A stretch of 64,000 nt of DNA from Diospyros lotus (Eukaryota > Streptophyta > Magnoliopsida > Ericales > Ebenaceae). Shown in pieces: positions 35,201 through 48,380 of this stretch (the first letter of the stretch is position 1; every line of letters starts with the position of its first letter). A program made the translations under genes and the position numbers. Where the stretch lies: NCBI RefSeq assembly GCF_014633365.1, contig NC_068344.1, positions 37,880,670-37,944,669 of the forward strand, in the 5' to 3' direction. Below the pieces are notes generated by a model. That model did no database searches. It was not told the origin of the DNA and saw nothing but the letters and a program-made list of their open reading frames with translations.

Positions 35201-37604
35201 AAGTGGTCATGAGTGGTAACAAATGTCATTTCTCAAAACACTAAAGTTAAAAAAAAATAGTAAAATGGTCATTTCTCAAAATAGTGAAGTAAGAGTTTGA
35301 GAGCTTGGCATTTGAATAGTCTTTGGATGCCCTTTGGACACTGGCTTTTGGAGTTCATGACTATTCAAATGTACTCTGGATGACTTTCAAATGACTTTTA
35401 GACATGGCTACTAAAAGACATATCAGTTTTTCAAACACCCTTTAGAAAACAAAGACAACCTATCAAGCCTTAATCCCACTAGATAGGGTCAACTGCATGA
35501 ATTCTACCTCATCAATTATTTTTATCTATGGGTTTATCTTCTATAAGGCTCTTATAACCTAAGAGTCTCCCACCAATCTTTTCATGGCCTTTCTCTACTT
35601 TTTTTTGCTATATACTTGTAACACATATCATATTTAAGAGTCTCTGACCAAGTTTCTTGGTCTCCTCTACCTTTTTCGTTAAATTCTTGTTCTATTTTAT
35701 CCACTCTCCTTGCAGGAGTCTCTATTGGTCTTCTCACATGACCAATCCATCTTAATTGTGTCTTACATATCCTATTTTCAATAGGCATCCCCCAATCTTC
35801 TTATGAATAACCTCATTTCTATGAATAGACACAGATTGTTCTTAACATCCTCAACTCTATTACGCTCACTTCTGTAAATGTTGGCACTTTACTATCCAAC
35901 CTTCTGTGTTATGCAATAAAATTCTAAATAAATAAACGTGATGCATCAATTTGTTCAAACACCCTTCAAACATTAATAAAAAAAAAAAAACAAACAAACA
36001 TAATGAGTGCCTTACTTTTCACATTGGAGTGGAGTGCACCACTCAAGAGCAACTTGGGCACCAATAGGGAAATCTTTCAAGAACCAAATTGCAGCGTCTT
36101 AGCATGAAGAGGTAACAAAAAAATGTAGCAATTGCAGACGAAAAAATATTTTCAATAATCCATCATGAGTAATTATAATTGGAAATTAGTTTTTGCCTTC
36201 AAAAAATTATAAATGTGACACCACCACTTGAGAAATCTTTAAAGAATCAAAACATGATAAGTAAATACACTAGAGTGGCGATGTAAGCAAAAACTGAGAA
36301 CAGTGGCCAAAAAATATTTTTTAATAATTATTATGGGTAATAAATTGAAATTAACTTTTAACTTAATCCATGTGATGTGGGATCGTAGGAAGATAAGAGA
36401 TTAAGAAGAAAAAGCAGAGAGAGAGAGACTCAAGAAGGGAAAATCATATTATTTAATCATCCACAGCTGAATAAAAGGTTACATCAAACAAAAGTAAATA
36501 GGGAGTTCGTTGCTCAAAACGGAAACCATATCCAATGCTTCAATATGAAATGAGCAGCAGTTACCTAGTTTTTAAGCATAAGGAAATCAACAACTAGGTG
36601 GAGTTTAGGGATCCATAAATTAGCAAATGTAGTCATATACTTCATTTGGTAAGCAAAAAGAAACAAAGGGAGAGAGAAAGAAAGACAAGATACCTCGCCC
36701 CATAATCTATGTGAGTTCTAAAAATCAGATGGTGATCATCAGGACTCAATACACCAATTAACTTTCCTTTTAACTTTATGGAAATTAAACAGGGGTCACT
36801 CGGATATAGACAATTCCCGCATATCAAACCTAAGTAATAAACCAATTCTGCCAATCTGGCCCTTGAGCTAAAATCCCACGAGAGCGGGGCAGCAATTTAA
36901 ATTCTTTCCACCCCAATACCATACATCTCGTCAGTGCATAGGAAATTAATGCATACCCACACGATCCATCCTAAACAAGAGAACGAGATAGGGATAAAAC
37001 TGTAATCAAACACATGAATGATCAATTTCCTTAACTTTCCTGTTTCACTTTTAGTTTCACAATTTTCTCAGAAACCAAACAGAAAGGTATTCGGGAGAGC
37101 ACATTTTGTATTTTTTCTGTTACCTTCAATGAAATAAGCCGAGGAGGGCCAACCTCGGAGGGACGAGAAAGCCCTCCTCTCCTCGTCCGACAAGGGCTTG
37201 GTCAAGTACTTCCCCACAACTTCAACGACACCGCCGGAAGGAGCCCCGCGCCGGGGGCGTGGGGGAACCCAGTAGGAGGAGCCAGGGAGGAAGGGAAGCC
37301 AGTCAGGGGCGGATCGGCGGACGATAATGTTGTGGATGACTTCCTCCAGCTTCCGAACGCTCACCACCTCCACTTCTCCGCCGGCGGGGCTGTCGGTCGA
37401 ATCCAGGTCCACCTCCACTAGCTGCGCCTTCCCGGACTGGTTCGACCGGTTCCGCTGGCTCAGGATGCGATGCGACAAAACCAATGAAGAGGATAGTGAC
37501 GCCGATTTACCACTAGCGTAGAGGATGACTGTCGGATTTAGCGATGGCGACGAGGCCATACTTAGTCTTAGGGTTTGTGAGAGCACTCGCCCAATCATCA
37601 TCAC
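32244..37604 (-). CDS. Conserved plant protein of unknown function
   Basis: Two exons, 37604-37124 and 32344-32244, around a 4.8 kb GT-AG intron (GAAG|GTAACA to CTACAG|GT). Together they give 193 aa. The first ATG of an ATG triplet was taken as start. The N-terminus is rich in Ser, Leu and Arg with few acids up to residue 60, as in mitochondrial or plastid transit peptides, but this is inference. The conserved core is [19 protein letters not shown] (82-100), [15 protein letters not shown] (101-115), then a [17 protein letters not shown] segment and [12 protein letters not shown] (150-161) across the splice. The short second exon ends in an acidic tail (SESDDEEG). I recognise these blocks from unnamed plant proteins, but know of no assigned function. 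The intron holds a hAT-type MITE and RTE LINE pieces. Confidence 0.8.
32521..32964. mobile_element. hAT-type MITE with 8-bp target duplication
   Basis: 444 bp with terminal inverted repeats (aattgtcaaagg at the left, cctttgacaact at the right) and subterminal GC-rich aggcgc/gcgcct and gcctaggc words on both arms. It is flanked by atgagcat (32513-32520) and atgagcac (32965-32972), an 8-bp duplication with one mismatch, as expected for hAT elements. No transposase is present. It lies near the 3' end of the intron of the unknown-protein gene. Confidence 0.8.
33443..34268 (-). pseudogene. RTE-type LINE, 5'-truncated reverse transcriptase relic
   Basis: Minus strand. Near 34205-34262 the RT catalytic block reads [15 protein letters not shown]. 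Downstream (33938-33573) an open frame holds the RTE C-terminal region ([36 protein letters not shown]). The 3' end at 33443 is the usual tail (minus ..gatcccacataatggg.. ending in TTGTTGTTGTT). Frames are broken between RT and the C-terminal part, and everything upstream of the RT core is gone. The element has the same orientation as its host gene. Confidence 0.85.
35455..35900 (-). pseudogene. Second RTE-type LINE fragment
   Basis: The 3' tail (cctatcaagccttaatcccactagatagggtcaactgcatgaat, read in reverse) is followed upstream by [11 protein letters not shown] and [11 protein letters not shown], which correspond to the RTE C-terminal block. It is more decayed than the copy at 33443-34268 and lies in the same intron. 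Confidence 0.75.
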
Positions 37605-39206
37605 ACAGCAATTCTTCAGACAGAAAGAAAAAAAAAAAAAAAAAAGACAGAAGAGAGGAAATCGATTGATCGAGAGAGAGTCGACGAAGAAGACGAGATG
37701 TGGCGGATCTGGCGGTGACGCCGTGACGCGATGATGAAATAAACGCGTTGCGTTGTTCTACTGTCTGATAATATAATTTCTGATTGGGAAGAAGAAACGA
37801 TTTGCTTTGGTTTAGGCCACTGTTTGGCTGCAGAGCTATGTAGCGGTGGTGGCTGTTTGGTTATTGTTTATGAAAGTGATGACCATATTTTGGGCTATAA
37901 ACACATTATCAAAATACACCGTTCCACTTTAAAGTCTTTCGTGAGCAGTATTTTAGTTATGTGTCCTATCGTTTCATCTTAATGCAATATATAAAAAGTA
38001 TTTTAATCATTTATATGTGTGTGTAAGTTAAGATGCAATTCTTGATATATAAGAAATATTTGTTATGATATAAATTTCACAAACCGTCAATATTTTAGAT
38101 TTTTCTTTTTTATAATGTTGAAAACTCATAAAATTTTTCGATCACAAACAGTTTTCGACCCGAATCTATTTCACGATCTCTAAAACCTATCCACTTGTTC
38201 CATAGTCTTACGTGAATAGACATATTTGTTGTAAGCTGAACCACAAAGTTTGACTTTTAATTATTTTTTTATGAGTACTTTCAATTTTATATTATATATC
38301 TTGTTTTATTTTTATTTAGTAACTTAAAATTGCTAGTTTGATTATATATTTTTTTCTAAAATAAATCATCTTAACATCTTCGATATAGATATCATTAAAA
38401 AAAATTTAAAATATTTAATCTTGCCAATCTAATGACATTTGTATATATATTTATACATGATATGTTAAAGGCAAATTTAATATGTTATATTTGGAATTGA
38501 GAGGCCGATAAACAAAAAATAAAAATATTCCTATACCTTAATCCACATTCATAAATTCTATCATTTTCTTTTTATTTTGAAAACCTCTTTGATAATGTGA
38601 AATTGTATATATTTTTGCTCTTAGTATTTATAACATCATAATTACTAATATTAATAATTTATAATGTTTATAGTATTGCTAATATTTTGGTTGAAAGGTT
38701 ACAAGTTTGAACAGTAGAATGCTTTTTGGATCAAAATATGGAATAATCAAGATAAGGGTGAGAAACATTTTAATTTTTTTTATCAAATTGTTTGTTAATT
38801 TTTTTAAAAATCAAGATAAGAAATCATGTGACTTCTTTTTTAAGAATCACTATATAAGTTTAACAAATACGTTGGAAATGACAAACATCTAGAATGCTTC
38901 TCATATCTGACATTTTTTACCCCATATCTTGATTAACAAACATTACCGTAAAGTCACTAGCAACCCTATATTCACAAGTATCATGCTGATTATGTCGAGT
39001 TAGATTGAGAGCAACCGAGGAAGAGAAATCTATAAGCTGGAATTACAAATACTCTAACACCAGTATCACTAATCCTCCAAGTACAAAAGAATGAGCTTTT
39101 AAACTGCACAGAGCAAGAGAATCCACCTACTCCAAAGAATTAACCATGTAGTCAAAAAAATGAAAGAATTTGGGGAAGGAAAAACAACAGAAAAAATTAT
39201 ATGACG
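37605..39206. other. Spacer upstream of the unknown-protein gene
   Basis: Contains the 5' UTR and promoter of the gene at 32244-37604 (an A-rich tract lies at 37626-37644) and the 3' UTR side of the ANTH gene. From about 37870 to 39000 it is AT-rich with no coding signal or recognised repeat. Confidence 0.5.
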
Positions 39207-42200
39207 CTAAAGTAAAGTATGATTTCCATGCTGTGGGGTAGCATTCTGTGGATAGTTAAAGGGATCTCCAAAGGGATTAGAAGGACCCATGGTCATGAAT
39301 GGAAACTGTTGCTGTGGATACTGAGGCAAATACTGATGGGGGCTGGCCATCATCGCCATGCTTTGTTGATGCTGTAGATATTGTTGTTGCAGCATTGGAT
39401 GATGCTGTTCGTGCTGCTGTTGCTGCTGAGCCATCGCAGCCATCTGCATGTTGTTCTGAGGTAGCATCGGGTTGGACATTATGAATGAATCACGTCGATC
39501 AAATGGGTTTTCTGCAGTCATTTCGTATCTTTTGCCTGTGCTGTAGCCTGCATTATGCAACTGAATCTGTCTCCTGGCAGTGTCATCTTCATATAAGCTA
39601 TCGAGCAGTAGCTTGTCAAATCCACCAGCCTGACAAAAGAACACCAATGCCCTTGTCAAATAAAATTCAGTGTTTTTCTACATATAGTTGCATGATCAAT
39701 GACTACAGCAATTTGGTTGCTTGTTTAGGAAAGATTCACATCTCTTGTTGATATTGTTGTTCCTCAATTCTGAACAAAGAAGATTCACTTCCTTTTGAAA
39801 TATAGCCAGCAATGTAGTTATTAGAGTTTTGCGTTCATAAATGGCCATTATCGAAAACACAAAGAATAATATGCAGTATTTTCCAAATGGTGCAGTTATA
39901 ACAGACCAATTTGCTGTCAGACAGTTGGATATTTTTGTTGCTTGGCATGGTGACCAGTGCTAATTCCCATCCTGAAGTCTTCCCAATTTCAGTCAGTTCT
40001 CGATTGGTTGATGGAGGATCGTTACCTAAATAACATCATCAGAACAAATCTGCATCATTCTTTGAATAACAAAACAGTCAAAGTGATGAGTAGGTATTTG
40101 AAGAGATGAAATTGTATTGAAAGAGCTTCATTTGTCAAATAATTTTAACCAAAACACGGGTGATTGCTTTTTTAGGAAGGACCACCTCTTCTATATGCTC
40201 AAAAAGAGAGAAGAAACAACCATACACAGGTGAATCATAACGATAAAGAGCTCTGATTCCTTAAGCACAGAAATTGATATTAAAACCCATCTAAGGTCAT
40301 ACTCAGCAACATACTACCCAGTGAAAACATGCTCCAAAACTTCCTTGGCAATGAAATGCAGTGCAACTTACTAGGTGGAACTATGGCAAGAGCCAGTGCA
40401 TTACTTTCTCCGAGTTCATCACCTTTTGGATTTACATCATTCACACCCTGCACTCGGAATGTGAAAGAATGATATGCACAGATCAGAACATCCAATCCTT
40501 ACTTAGAGAAGATTAATTAGTAATTTCAAACTTACTAGCAGATCTCCAGTTTCTTCAGCTGATATTAGTGGTGGAGCTTCCTCCTTCTTAGGCTCAGGTT
40601 CCTCTTTTGTATCTATGATTGGTTTATCTTCAATTTCTTCAATTTGGTTTTTGCAATCTTGAGGGGCAGATTCTGCAGGCTGCTCTAGTTCTTGTCTGGT
40701 CTCCCGGTAACCCTAGATCATCATAACAGAATCCGCCAAAATCAAAATACAGACACAATGCCCGGGCCATCATTTTATTCAGCTGTAACTTTGGCAGATG
40801 GTCAACCCAGTTCTGTAAGTTACTGAACTGCACATGCATGTTCAAGAGATTTGCCAGAAAAGAAGAGCAACTGACGGCAAAAAATCTGGTAGTAATTGAA
40901 AGATGTAACAAAAGTCGATTTCTTATCTACTAAGATTAAAGAAGAATGAAAAATTTATAATTTTTGAAGGTCACGCTACTGATTTCAGCCATATCAGGTT
41001 AAGAAACTAGATAGCTTCTAGGTAGGACAAGAAGTAAACATCAAAAACTAACCATAGAAATGGCATGTTACCATGCCATAAACCAGTAGTATGTCATTTA
41101 TGCAGAAATGTAGAGCTTACTGGTCAGCTGTTTAACATAAGGTTGCAAAATACAAATAACGAAAATAATATTAATGATAATAATGAATATTTTTTTAAAA
41201 ATAATGCCTACTCTAAACCGTACATCCAAAAGAATTAAAATCAGTAACAGCCTGAGTCAAAATTATGATATGTAAACCAGGGCCGTCACCATCTTGGGCA
41301 GGGGAACTTTCACTCAGATGATCGGAAAGAATTCTAGACATCTTGACTTCTAACTGGGGCTCACAAATTCAGTAATAACCAATAGATAACAGGATGTCAA
41401 ATATACCTTTTGAAAAGTTCTGCAAGAGAATAATTGAAGGTTTGGCTGGGTCACAGAATAGGCGAGCTAGTTTGGCGTAAAGTAATAGAAGAATGACAAA
41501 TCTAATATGCCAATAACAGATTCAAGTTGAGATAAAAACAAGGCATGCTAATGGAGAAAATGAAAAATGGCATGCCAATGATCTTAATCAGATTATACCT
41601 CTTGTGCAATCCTATTTACCAGAAAACATAAATATCTTGGAGATTTATTTATATTTCAAAATGTGGATCCTAGTGATTTTGCTTACATATTGTTTTGGAA
41701 ATAAAAGTCAAAAAGTAATAAATAAGATAGACTAAGGTTTTGGAAAACAAATTCTAAAAGAAAAGGTAATAATTCAACAAGAACAATCATAGGACTTAAT
41801 CCTACTAGGTGAGGAGACAAGATAAAAATGTTACTGAAAAATGTTTATTACATGACAAATACGACAACAACAAGCTTTATTCCGTTATCTGGGGCTGTTA
41901 TCACAGGGCTAAGAAAGTAGATGTCAGCATAATATACATATTCACATACATCTACACTTCTTTATGTTTGATAATAGATACATTAGCCATATAAATATGC
42001 CGTTATTATCATGGAAAAATCTAGAAAAAATGGATAACTGTCTCACCAATCGGTTATTGGAAACAGAGCCATTCTGAGATGCTTCTTTTATGTATTCTTC
42101 CATTGTTGAAAGAAATGATGGAGGAGACTGTTAGATGCATGAAAACAACTTAGCATATAAAATGGTGAATGAGCACTGGCAAAAGCCTTTCAGTTTCGTA

Positions 42201-45200
42201 TATGAGGAAAAAACCTGTTTCAGAATTGGAAACTGGAAGTGTCTGGCAAGTTCCAGTCCTTTGCAATATTCATAAAAGTCAGCAAGAATTTCAGCCTATA
42301 AGGACAAGAAGAAAAATAGAAGAAAACAAAGGAGAAGAAAAATCTCTTAGATGCGTATATATCACAGGAACATTATCATTAGGTGAAAGATCAGAGTTAC
42401 AGCTAAACATATTGCAGCATGGCAACTAGAATTTCCTAAAGCATAATAGCAAACCTGTCGGCCAGCCCTTTTATAGATATTGAGAGCTTTAACTGCATCA
42501 TTCTTGGCCATGTCAAAAAACTGCAAAAAAGTAAAGAAATTAAGAGTGTACTCAGTTCAGGAAAGACAGACCAGGAAGAGGAAAAGTACAACCATACCAA
42601 GTCCACTAGATTGATGATCCCATCGTTAATGGCACAATATATTTTGAAGCTTTCTTTCAGTACCTGCATGGTTGTCAATATGAATCTCAAAAGTTTCTAC
42701 CAAGTTGACTATAAAAGATCAATACGTTCTTATGAGGTCCATCTCCATGACATAGTGGTTTTCATCAATAGACAAAAGATAAAATTGACATTGACCTCAA
42801 GAAAGAAAGCATTGATTAAATACTTTCTAAAGTTATGTTCAGGTGTTTGTGTTGCAGGAGTGAATCTCAAATCTAAATGGTTTGATGGTATAGCTTCAGT
42901 TCAGGAAGACAAGCAAAGAATTTATGTGTTGCATGAAACAGATGCATAAATTTGATAAATACTGTCTTCAGACTGCAATACCACTTAAAAACATGCTAGA
43001 GCTATAGCCTTCTAGGAAGTACAGACATTTCATTTAGGTGCTTTACCTGTGTTTGATATGCATTGGTGACCAATATTTGTTGGAGATGTTGGATGGGTAT
43101 CAAACATGCCAAATGGCGTGTCAAGAATTTTTATTGTTATTTTTTCTTTGGACAAGTTGTAACATCCGAATTTTTAGAAGGAGATAAATCCAAGAGGAAA
43201 TAGGATTTCTGAAGCCATTGTAGATTAGGCTAATTTAATCATAGTTTCAAATAAATTGGGATGGGGTTCAGATTCTAAATCAAGATTGAGATAAGAGGGA
43301 TTACCATAGTTGTGGAGGAATTTAATTGGGGCTGGAATTTTGAATTAAACTTCTAAGTTTGGGATGAATAAGGAAAAATCATAATGATATATATACTATT
43401 GGACGAGAATTTGAGAGGGATTAGGATTGACTCTAAGGGATAATTGAGAGATAAATTAGAAACATATAGGGATATTATCTTAATATGATTTGAGAAGGAT
43501 CAGGATTAATTAAGGAATTGGAAACAAATCAATTCCTTGTAAAAGAGGAAATTATTCATCTAAAGTTTGGAGGCAAACCAATTCTTTGTTGAAAAGGGAT
43601 TAGGATTGGGGATGTAAATTTTGAGGATAAATTAGAAGAAAGACCTATGTACTATCTTATTTAAGATTTGATAAAGATTATGATCAATTGAAGAATTAGA
43701 AACAAAAGTGGAAATTGAATCCAAAACCAAAGAGGAATTGGGTAAACCCTAAGAAGCTTATAAATACAAGTTTAAAAGATAATTAAATCATTAAACTTTG
43801 AGCAATGGGAAATAGTGAGAAGTAAAGTAGCTTGATATTTGTGGATTATATTGTGGGTTCCTCTACAAAGGGGTCAAGTGAGTGGTTATATCTGCTATAA
43901 TAAGTTTTTTTAAAATTATTCCCATGCTTGATTGGAAAAAAAAATATTTTGGCATGATATAAATTCTGAATTCCGTTGCTTGATATATACATGAATTCTT
44001 TGATTTGCAAATAAATCGAGAACATGGAGTTGTGAAATTACTTTGAAGTATATATACTAGAATGGTTGATATATACTAGAGAAACATGATATATACTTGA
44101 ATGGTTGATTTCAAATTAAATTGAGAATGTGGAATTGTGAAATTACTTTGAAAAGTATGAAATTGTGAATGTGGCATATGGAAATCCAATGGTGTGAAAC
44201 TTAGTACACTGGTACATTCTGAGAAAAAAAAAGGGTACCGATTAGATCTAGGAAGAGTATTTGAATACCTTGTGGATGGTAAATCCAAGAAGAAAGGGGT
44301 ACTTGGCTAGATCTTGGAAGAGTACTAGGTTACCTTGTACAATTGTTGGACTTAAGGAACTAGGTGTATAGGCTAGTTATTGACTAGAATTGGGAAAGTA
44401 CCGAGTCCCCTTCTTGCATTAATGAATCTAGACTATATTCTCATTGAAATATTTGTGGAGATGTTGATTTATTTATACCATGAAAAATTGATAGCTACAT
44501 CATGCGTTGTTTTATGTTTATTATTGAGCGATACATGTAGCATGGGGAATATTGGTGAATATTTGAAATTGAAATTATGTTTTAATATATATGTATGCGT
44601 TGTGTCCAAGAAAGTGGGCCCAAATCCAATATAGGCCCAAGAGGAAGAAGCCCAAAGAGGGAAGCCTGAAAGACCTTCCTAACATAATTGTCCCCGAGAG
44701 ACTCACTTGAAGGCCTCTCCTAGGTACCCCCAACAAAGCCTCCTAGGGGCCTCTCCCGAGTACCTCAGGAGACCCTCCCAGAAGCCTTTCCGAAGACTAA
44801 GAATGTCTTAAACTCACCTCCAATGTCTTTGTTTGGAAATCCATAACAGATGATTTGAAAGACGTGGATGCTCCTCCACCTGTCAACTTCGACCTCTATA
44901 AATGAAAGGTGATTCCTCTCATTGAGGTAAGACTAAACTCTACTCAGACTACAATCTTCTTGTTTTCCTACACTCTTCTATGGAGACTAACTTAAACATT
45001 GAAAGGCCTGCATGAGAGACACCCCGCACCCCTAACTGCTTCCTCTTTCGCAGGTCTCTCGAAGACTAGAAGCTTGAGATTGATACTCTCCCACAACTAC
45101 AAATTTATTGTTGTATCTAGAAATAATAGTATGAAATTATTTGTTTTGGATATTGATCTATTATGCGAGGTAACCTTCATTGGGCTTTAAGATCACCACT

Positions 45201-48200
45201 CTCTTATTCTATTTTTCAAGTGAGTAAGATCAGTGGGGCTAAACGTGGGCTTAGATCGAGGGATTACCAATAGACTCAATTTGGGCTACTTTAATTTTCA
45301 GTTATTTTCAATTTATTTCAGTTATGTAAATCATTAGGATTTTAGTAGATTATTGTTATGAATATTGTTTATTTTCATTGGAATAAGATGAACGAGTTTT
45401 TAGGCTTCTTGAACTTTAAGTCTTGGTTTAGGGTTTTAGTAGATTATTGTTATGAATATTGTTTATTTTCATTGGAATAAGATGAACAAGTTTTTAGGCT
45501 TCTTGAACTTTAAGTCTTGGTTTAGGGTTCATGGTCGATCACACAACCCATAGAGGGGGGTGGGACAACAACTCTAGAGAAGCATTGAGCATGTTTGTCC
45601 AACCCATGCTCATGGGTTGCACACACAATGGGAACATGTGTCCATGAATTGGACAACATGCCTAGGATACAATGGAGTTTTTATAACATTGTTTGAGGTA
45701 AAATTTTTGGGTAGGGAATAATAAAGAACATTAGTTGGACCTAATCGCAATTCCAATTTCTATTGTAAGTTGAATAATGTATATGTATTATAGTTTTGAT
45801 TTAATGATATTTTTTATGTTGGATTAGTGGGAGGTTTTGATAATATTAATACTGTCATGGATTGTGTGGTATCTTGAGAAAGAAAGAAAGAATATGTACC
45901 AAAAAGAAAAGAAAGAATGAAAATGTATCTTCGCATTAGACCACTGGTACTTTTTCTATATTTTTAATGCTTTTTGGTTATATGTTCATAAATATTGCTA
46001 CTAAAAATATTGTTTTTGTTGCAGTCCTATCATATACTTATCTTTTCTAGATCTTGTATTTTGTGTTCATAATTTTATCCTTAGCTGAAACTCTATCAGT
46101 GCTTCTTAGATGACCTTCCAGATCATATTGGGAGAAAATTAGGCCATCAAAATTAATGGAAGATAAATTATGTTACAGGAACAAAACTACGATCTAAATT
46201 TGGCATTTGGAATTTTATCAACACTCAACAGTAGAAATAAAAAACTTATTACTTTGCAGCTAAAGATCACAGATATCAGAAAAGTACTAAACTGTGATCA
46301 GGGAAATAATTGAAATCTTGTTTTCAAATATACATGCAACGATTCATGTCCTTCCATAGGTGTTCAAAAATTTGAATAGAATTCCAGTCCTCAAAAATGT
46401 CAACCTTAAATCCATTTCTGCATAAAGTAACTGAAGCATATTATTCATACCAGTGCAAGAGCATATTGAACGAGATAGTTACTGTAAGCTGCTCCATCCG
46501 GCTGCGAAAATGTGCATACCATGAACAAAGAGCTACTAATTAACAAAACAACAGGCATTACAAGCCAAAACTATAGAGGTGTCCCATAGCATCTCCGCAA
46601 GCACAGAGATTAAACCAGATATTTATAACAATTATTACCTGGCAACCAGTTAGGCGAAACAAAAGCTGCTGCAATGCAGGTAACTGCTCTAGCAGTTCTT
46701 CACCATTCAAGAGTCGGGTTCTACTATGCCCCTGTATGTTACAGCAGTAATCAAACATCCTTGAAAATTTAAGAGACTTAAAGCGAAGTCAGCTCACATC
46801 CTAAATGGTAAAAAAGGACACCTTGGTTGCTCCTCGTGAGGTTTTAGTCAAACGCTCTGCTGCAATGTCATATTTCAAAATTCGAAAACATTCAAGCCGT
46901 TCCTGTAAGAAGAGTGCATATGCCCGGACCCATGCAGAACAATCCCCAGCTGCATGATTGAATTCCAATCTAGACAATAAGTGTTTCTTTATTTCAAAAA
47001 ATCAGTGTTCAAATCATCAAATTCCCTTTCATTAAAAGAAGAGGAATAAAAAGTCAACTCCTATAACATGACATTGGGCATTAACATTAACTTTTACCAC
47101 GAAGGCTGGAATCATCCTTGAAATTAGATACTTGGAGAACTTGTGCTCTGTATGAGTAGCTTAAAAACTCCTCTCTAAAGGTCGGATCGCCTTCTCTGAG
47201 TGTTCTATGGATAACTATCAATGTTTTTATAGCAACCTGTGGCCAATCAGTTGATTAAGATAGCATGGTCCCAAAGAACTAGTTCTTAACTGAAATGCAA
47301 TTACAAAATAACAGAAGGATAGGTAGGACTAGGACATCCTATATTCGGAATTTCTCATCAGAACAAGTGATTTGAGAGCAACAATAAGTAAACAAATAAA
47401 TAAGGTCGAGACTCATAAGTAAGGAGGAAGACTTTACAGTCCAGCTATGTGTCTTAGCCAATCTCCTAGAAAGAGCATGAATGCAGTAGGCTACGTCTGC
47501 TCGTGGGCGCATAGCTGATGTTGCAGAAAATATTACTACACAGAAAGAAAGCAACACAAATGAAGAAGGTGGAAAGAACAAAGGGAAAGAGAAGAGTTAG
47601 TAAAAAGAAAAAAAAATGCATAAATTCAATACTAATTAAAAATATATTGTTGGATTCAGAGCTAATATCCTTAAAAGGTAAAATTAGAAGGCTGATGGAC
47701 AGACTGAAAACAAATAGAAATGCATCTTCCAAGTGAAACAACAACTATGTTCATATAACTGGGTAAGAAAAATTCAGCAACAACAACTACAGTGCACCAA
47801 GCTTTTATCCCACTATTTGGGGTTGGCTACATGAATTTTAGCTCTCTGGTCATGTCTATGTATGAACTTTATCTTCTGTAAGGCCCTTATAATTAATGCC
47901 ATACCTAAGTGTTTTTCTTTGCCTTTCTCTACCTATTCCATTCCATCTACTCCCCTCTCACAAGAGTCCCTTTCGTCTTTTCTCACATGATTGAACCATC
48001 TTAATCTTGTTTGATGTGCAGGGTAAGAAAAATGAATAACAATAACCTACATTCAACCTAAGCAAAATTCAAAAGAAAGCAAAGCACTCACTTCTAAGAT
48101 GTCGTTCCTTGGGAGGACTCTCGGCATGATTGGTGGCCTTGACAATCGCAACATCCAAATCCTTCCCACCAAACCCAAAACCAACACAAATCAAATGCCG

Positions 48201-48380
48201 CCCAACATTGGTGATGAATTCGAATTGGGGGGAACAAAAAACAAAAAAAAAAAAAAATCCAAAATCAGATTTAAGTATCTGGTCAGGTACCTTGTATTCG
48301 CTGTTGACCTTTGCGAGGCCGACCATGGTGGAGTCCTTGAGCGCGCCATAGGCTTTCCTGAAGCTGGTGAAAGTGCCCAT
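39207..48380 (-). CDS. ANTH-domain clathrin assembly protein (AP180/CALM family)
   Basis: Fifteen GT-AG exons: 48380-48291, 48161-48092, 47535-47438, 47236-47098, 46949-46822, 46731-46639, 46501-46451, 42663-42598, 42520-42455, 42295-42215, 42127-42047, 40712-40536, 40447-40372, 40025-39907, 39629-39207; 585 aa, phases all close. It binds PIP2 and clathrin/adaptors at the plasma membrane and trans-Golgi/endosome during endocytosis. The ANTH domain spans about residues 1-300; the PIP2-binding pattern K-x9-K-x-R-H is intact (Lys38, Lys48, Arg50, His51). The C-terminal part has an acidic linker, [22 protein letters not shown] (486) and NPFG/DPF (563-569) motifs that bind EH domains and adaptors, and a Gln/Met-rich stretch. 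The sequence resembles Arabidopsis At2g01600/At1g14910 (PICALM1 group). Intron 7 is 3.8 kb and full of repeat remnants. Confidence 0.93.
41785..41910 (-). mobile_element. RTE/SINE tail fragments in ANTH intron 11
   Basis: Two partial copies of the RTE 3' end in reverse: aggacttaatcctactaggtgagg and acaacaacaagctttattccgttatctggggct. They are short and diverged. Confidence 0.4.
43147..45240. repeat. Probable solo LTR remnants in ANTH intron 7
   Basis: At 43147 tgtaacatccgaattttta begins as many plant gypsy LTRs do (TGTAACATCC), and a TATA-like cttataaatacaag lies near 43758. A second LTR-like stretch begins near 44590 with a TATA motif (cctctataaatgaaagg, about 44892), a gactaacttaaacattgaaagg phrase and acaccccgcacccc, as in Tat-lineage LTRs. 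No coding part or partner LTR was found, and outer ends are not fixed. Confidence 0.4.
45341..45528. repeat. 94-bp tandem duplication
   Basis: The unit starting tttagtagattattgttatg is repeated once after 94 bp. The copies differ at one visible base (gaacgag versus gaacaag). It lies in ANTH intron 7 and is recent by its near identity. Confidence 0.9.
47775..48010 (-). mobile_element. RTE LINE 3' fragment in ANTH intron 2
   Basis: A CAACAACAAC run followed by aagcttttatcccactatttggggttggctacatgaattttag is the reversed RTE 3' end. Upstream traces of the GHVRR block (ttttctcacatgattgaaccatcttaat) remain. No open frame is left. Confidence 0.65.

Noticed and set aside
36001..36060. Minus frame reading [19 protein letters not shown] in the unknown-protein intron
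   Set aside because: Considered as an extra exon; it lacks phase-compatible splice sites, and the exon at 32244-32344 completes the protein without it.
47518..47736. 72-codon Lys-rich + strand ORF
   Set aside because: It lies antisense to ANTH exon 3 and intron 2 and reflects A-rich sequence only.
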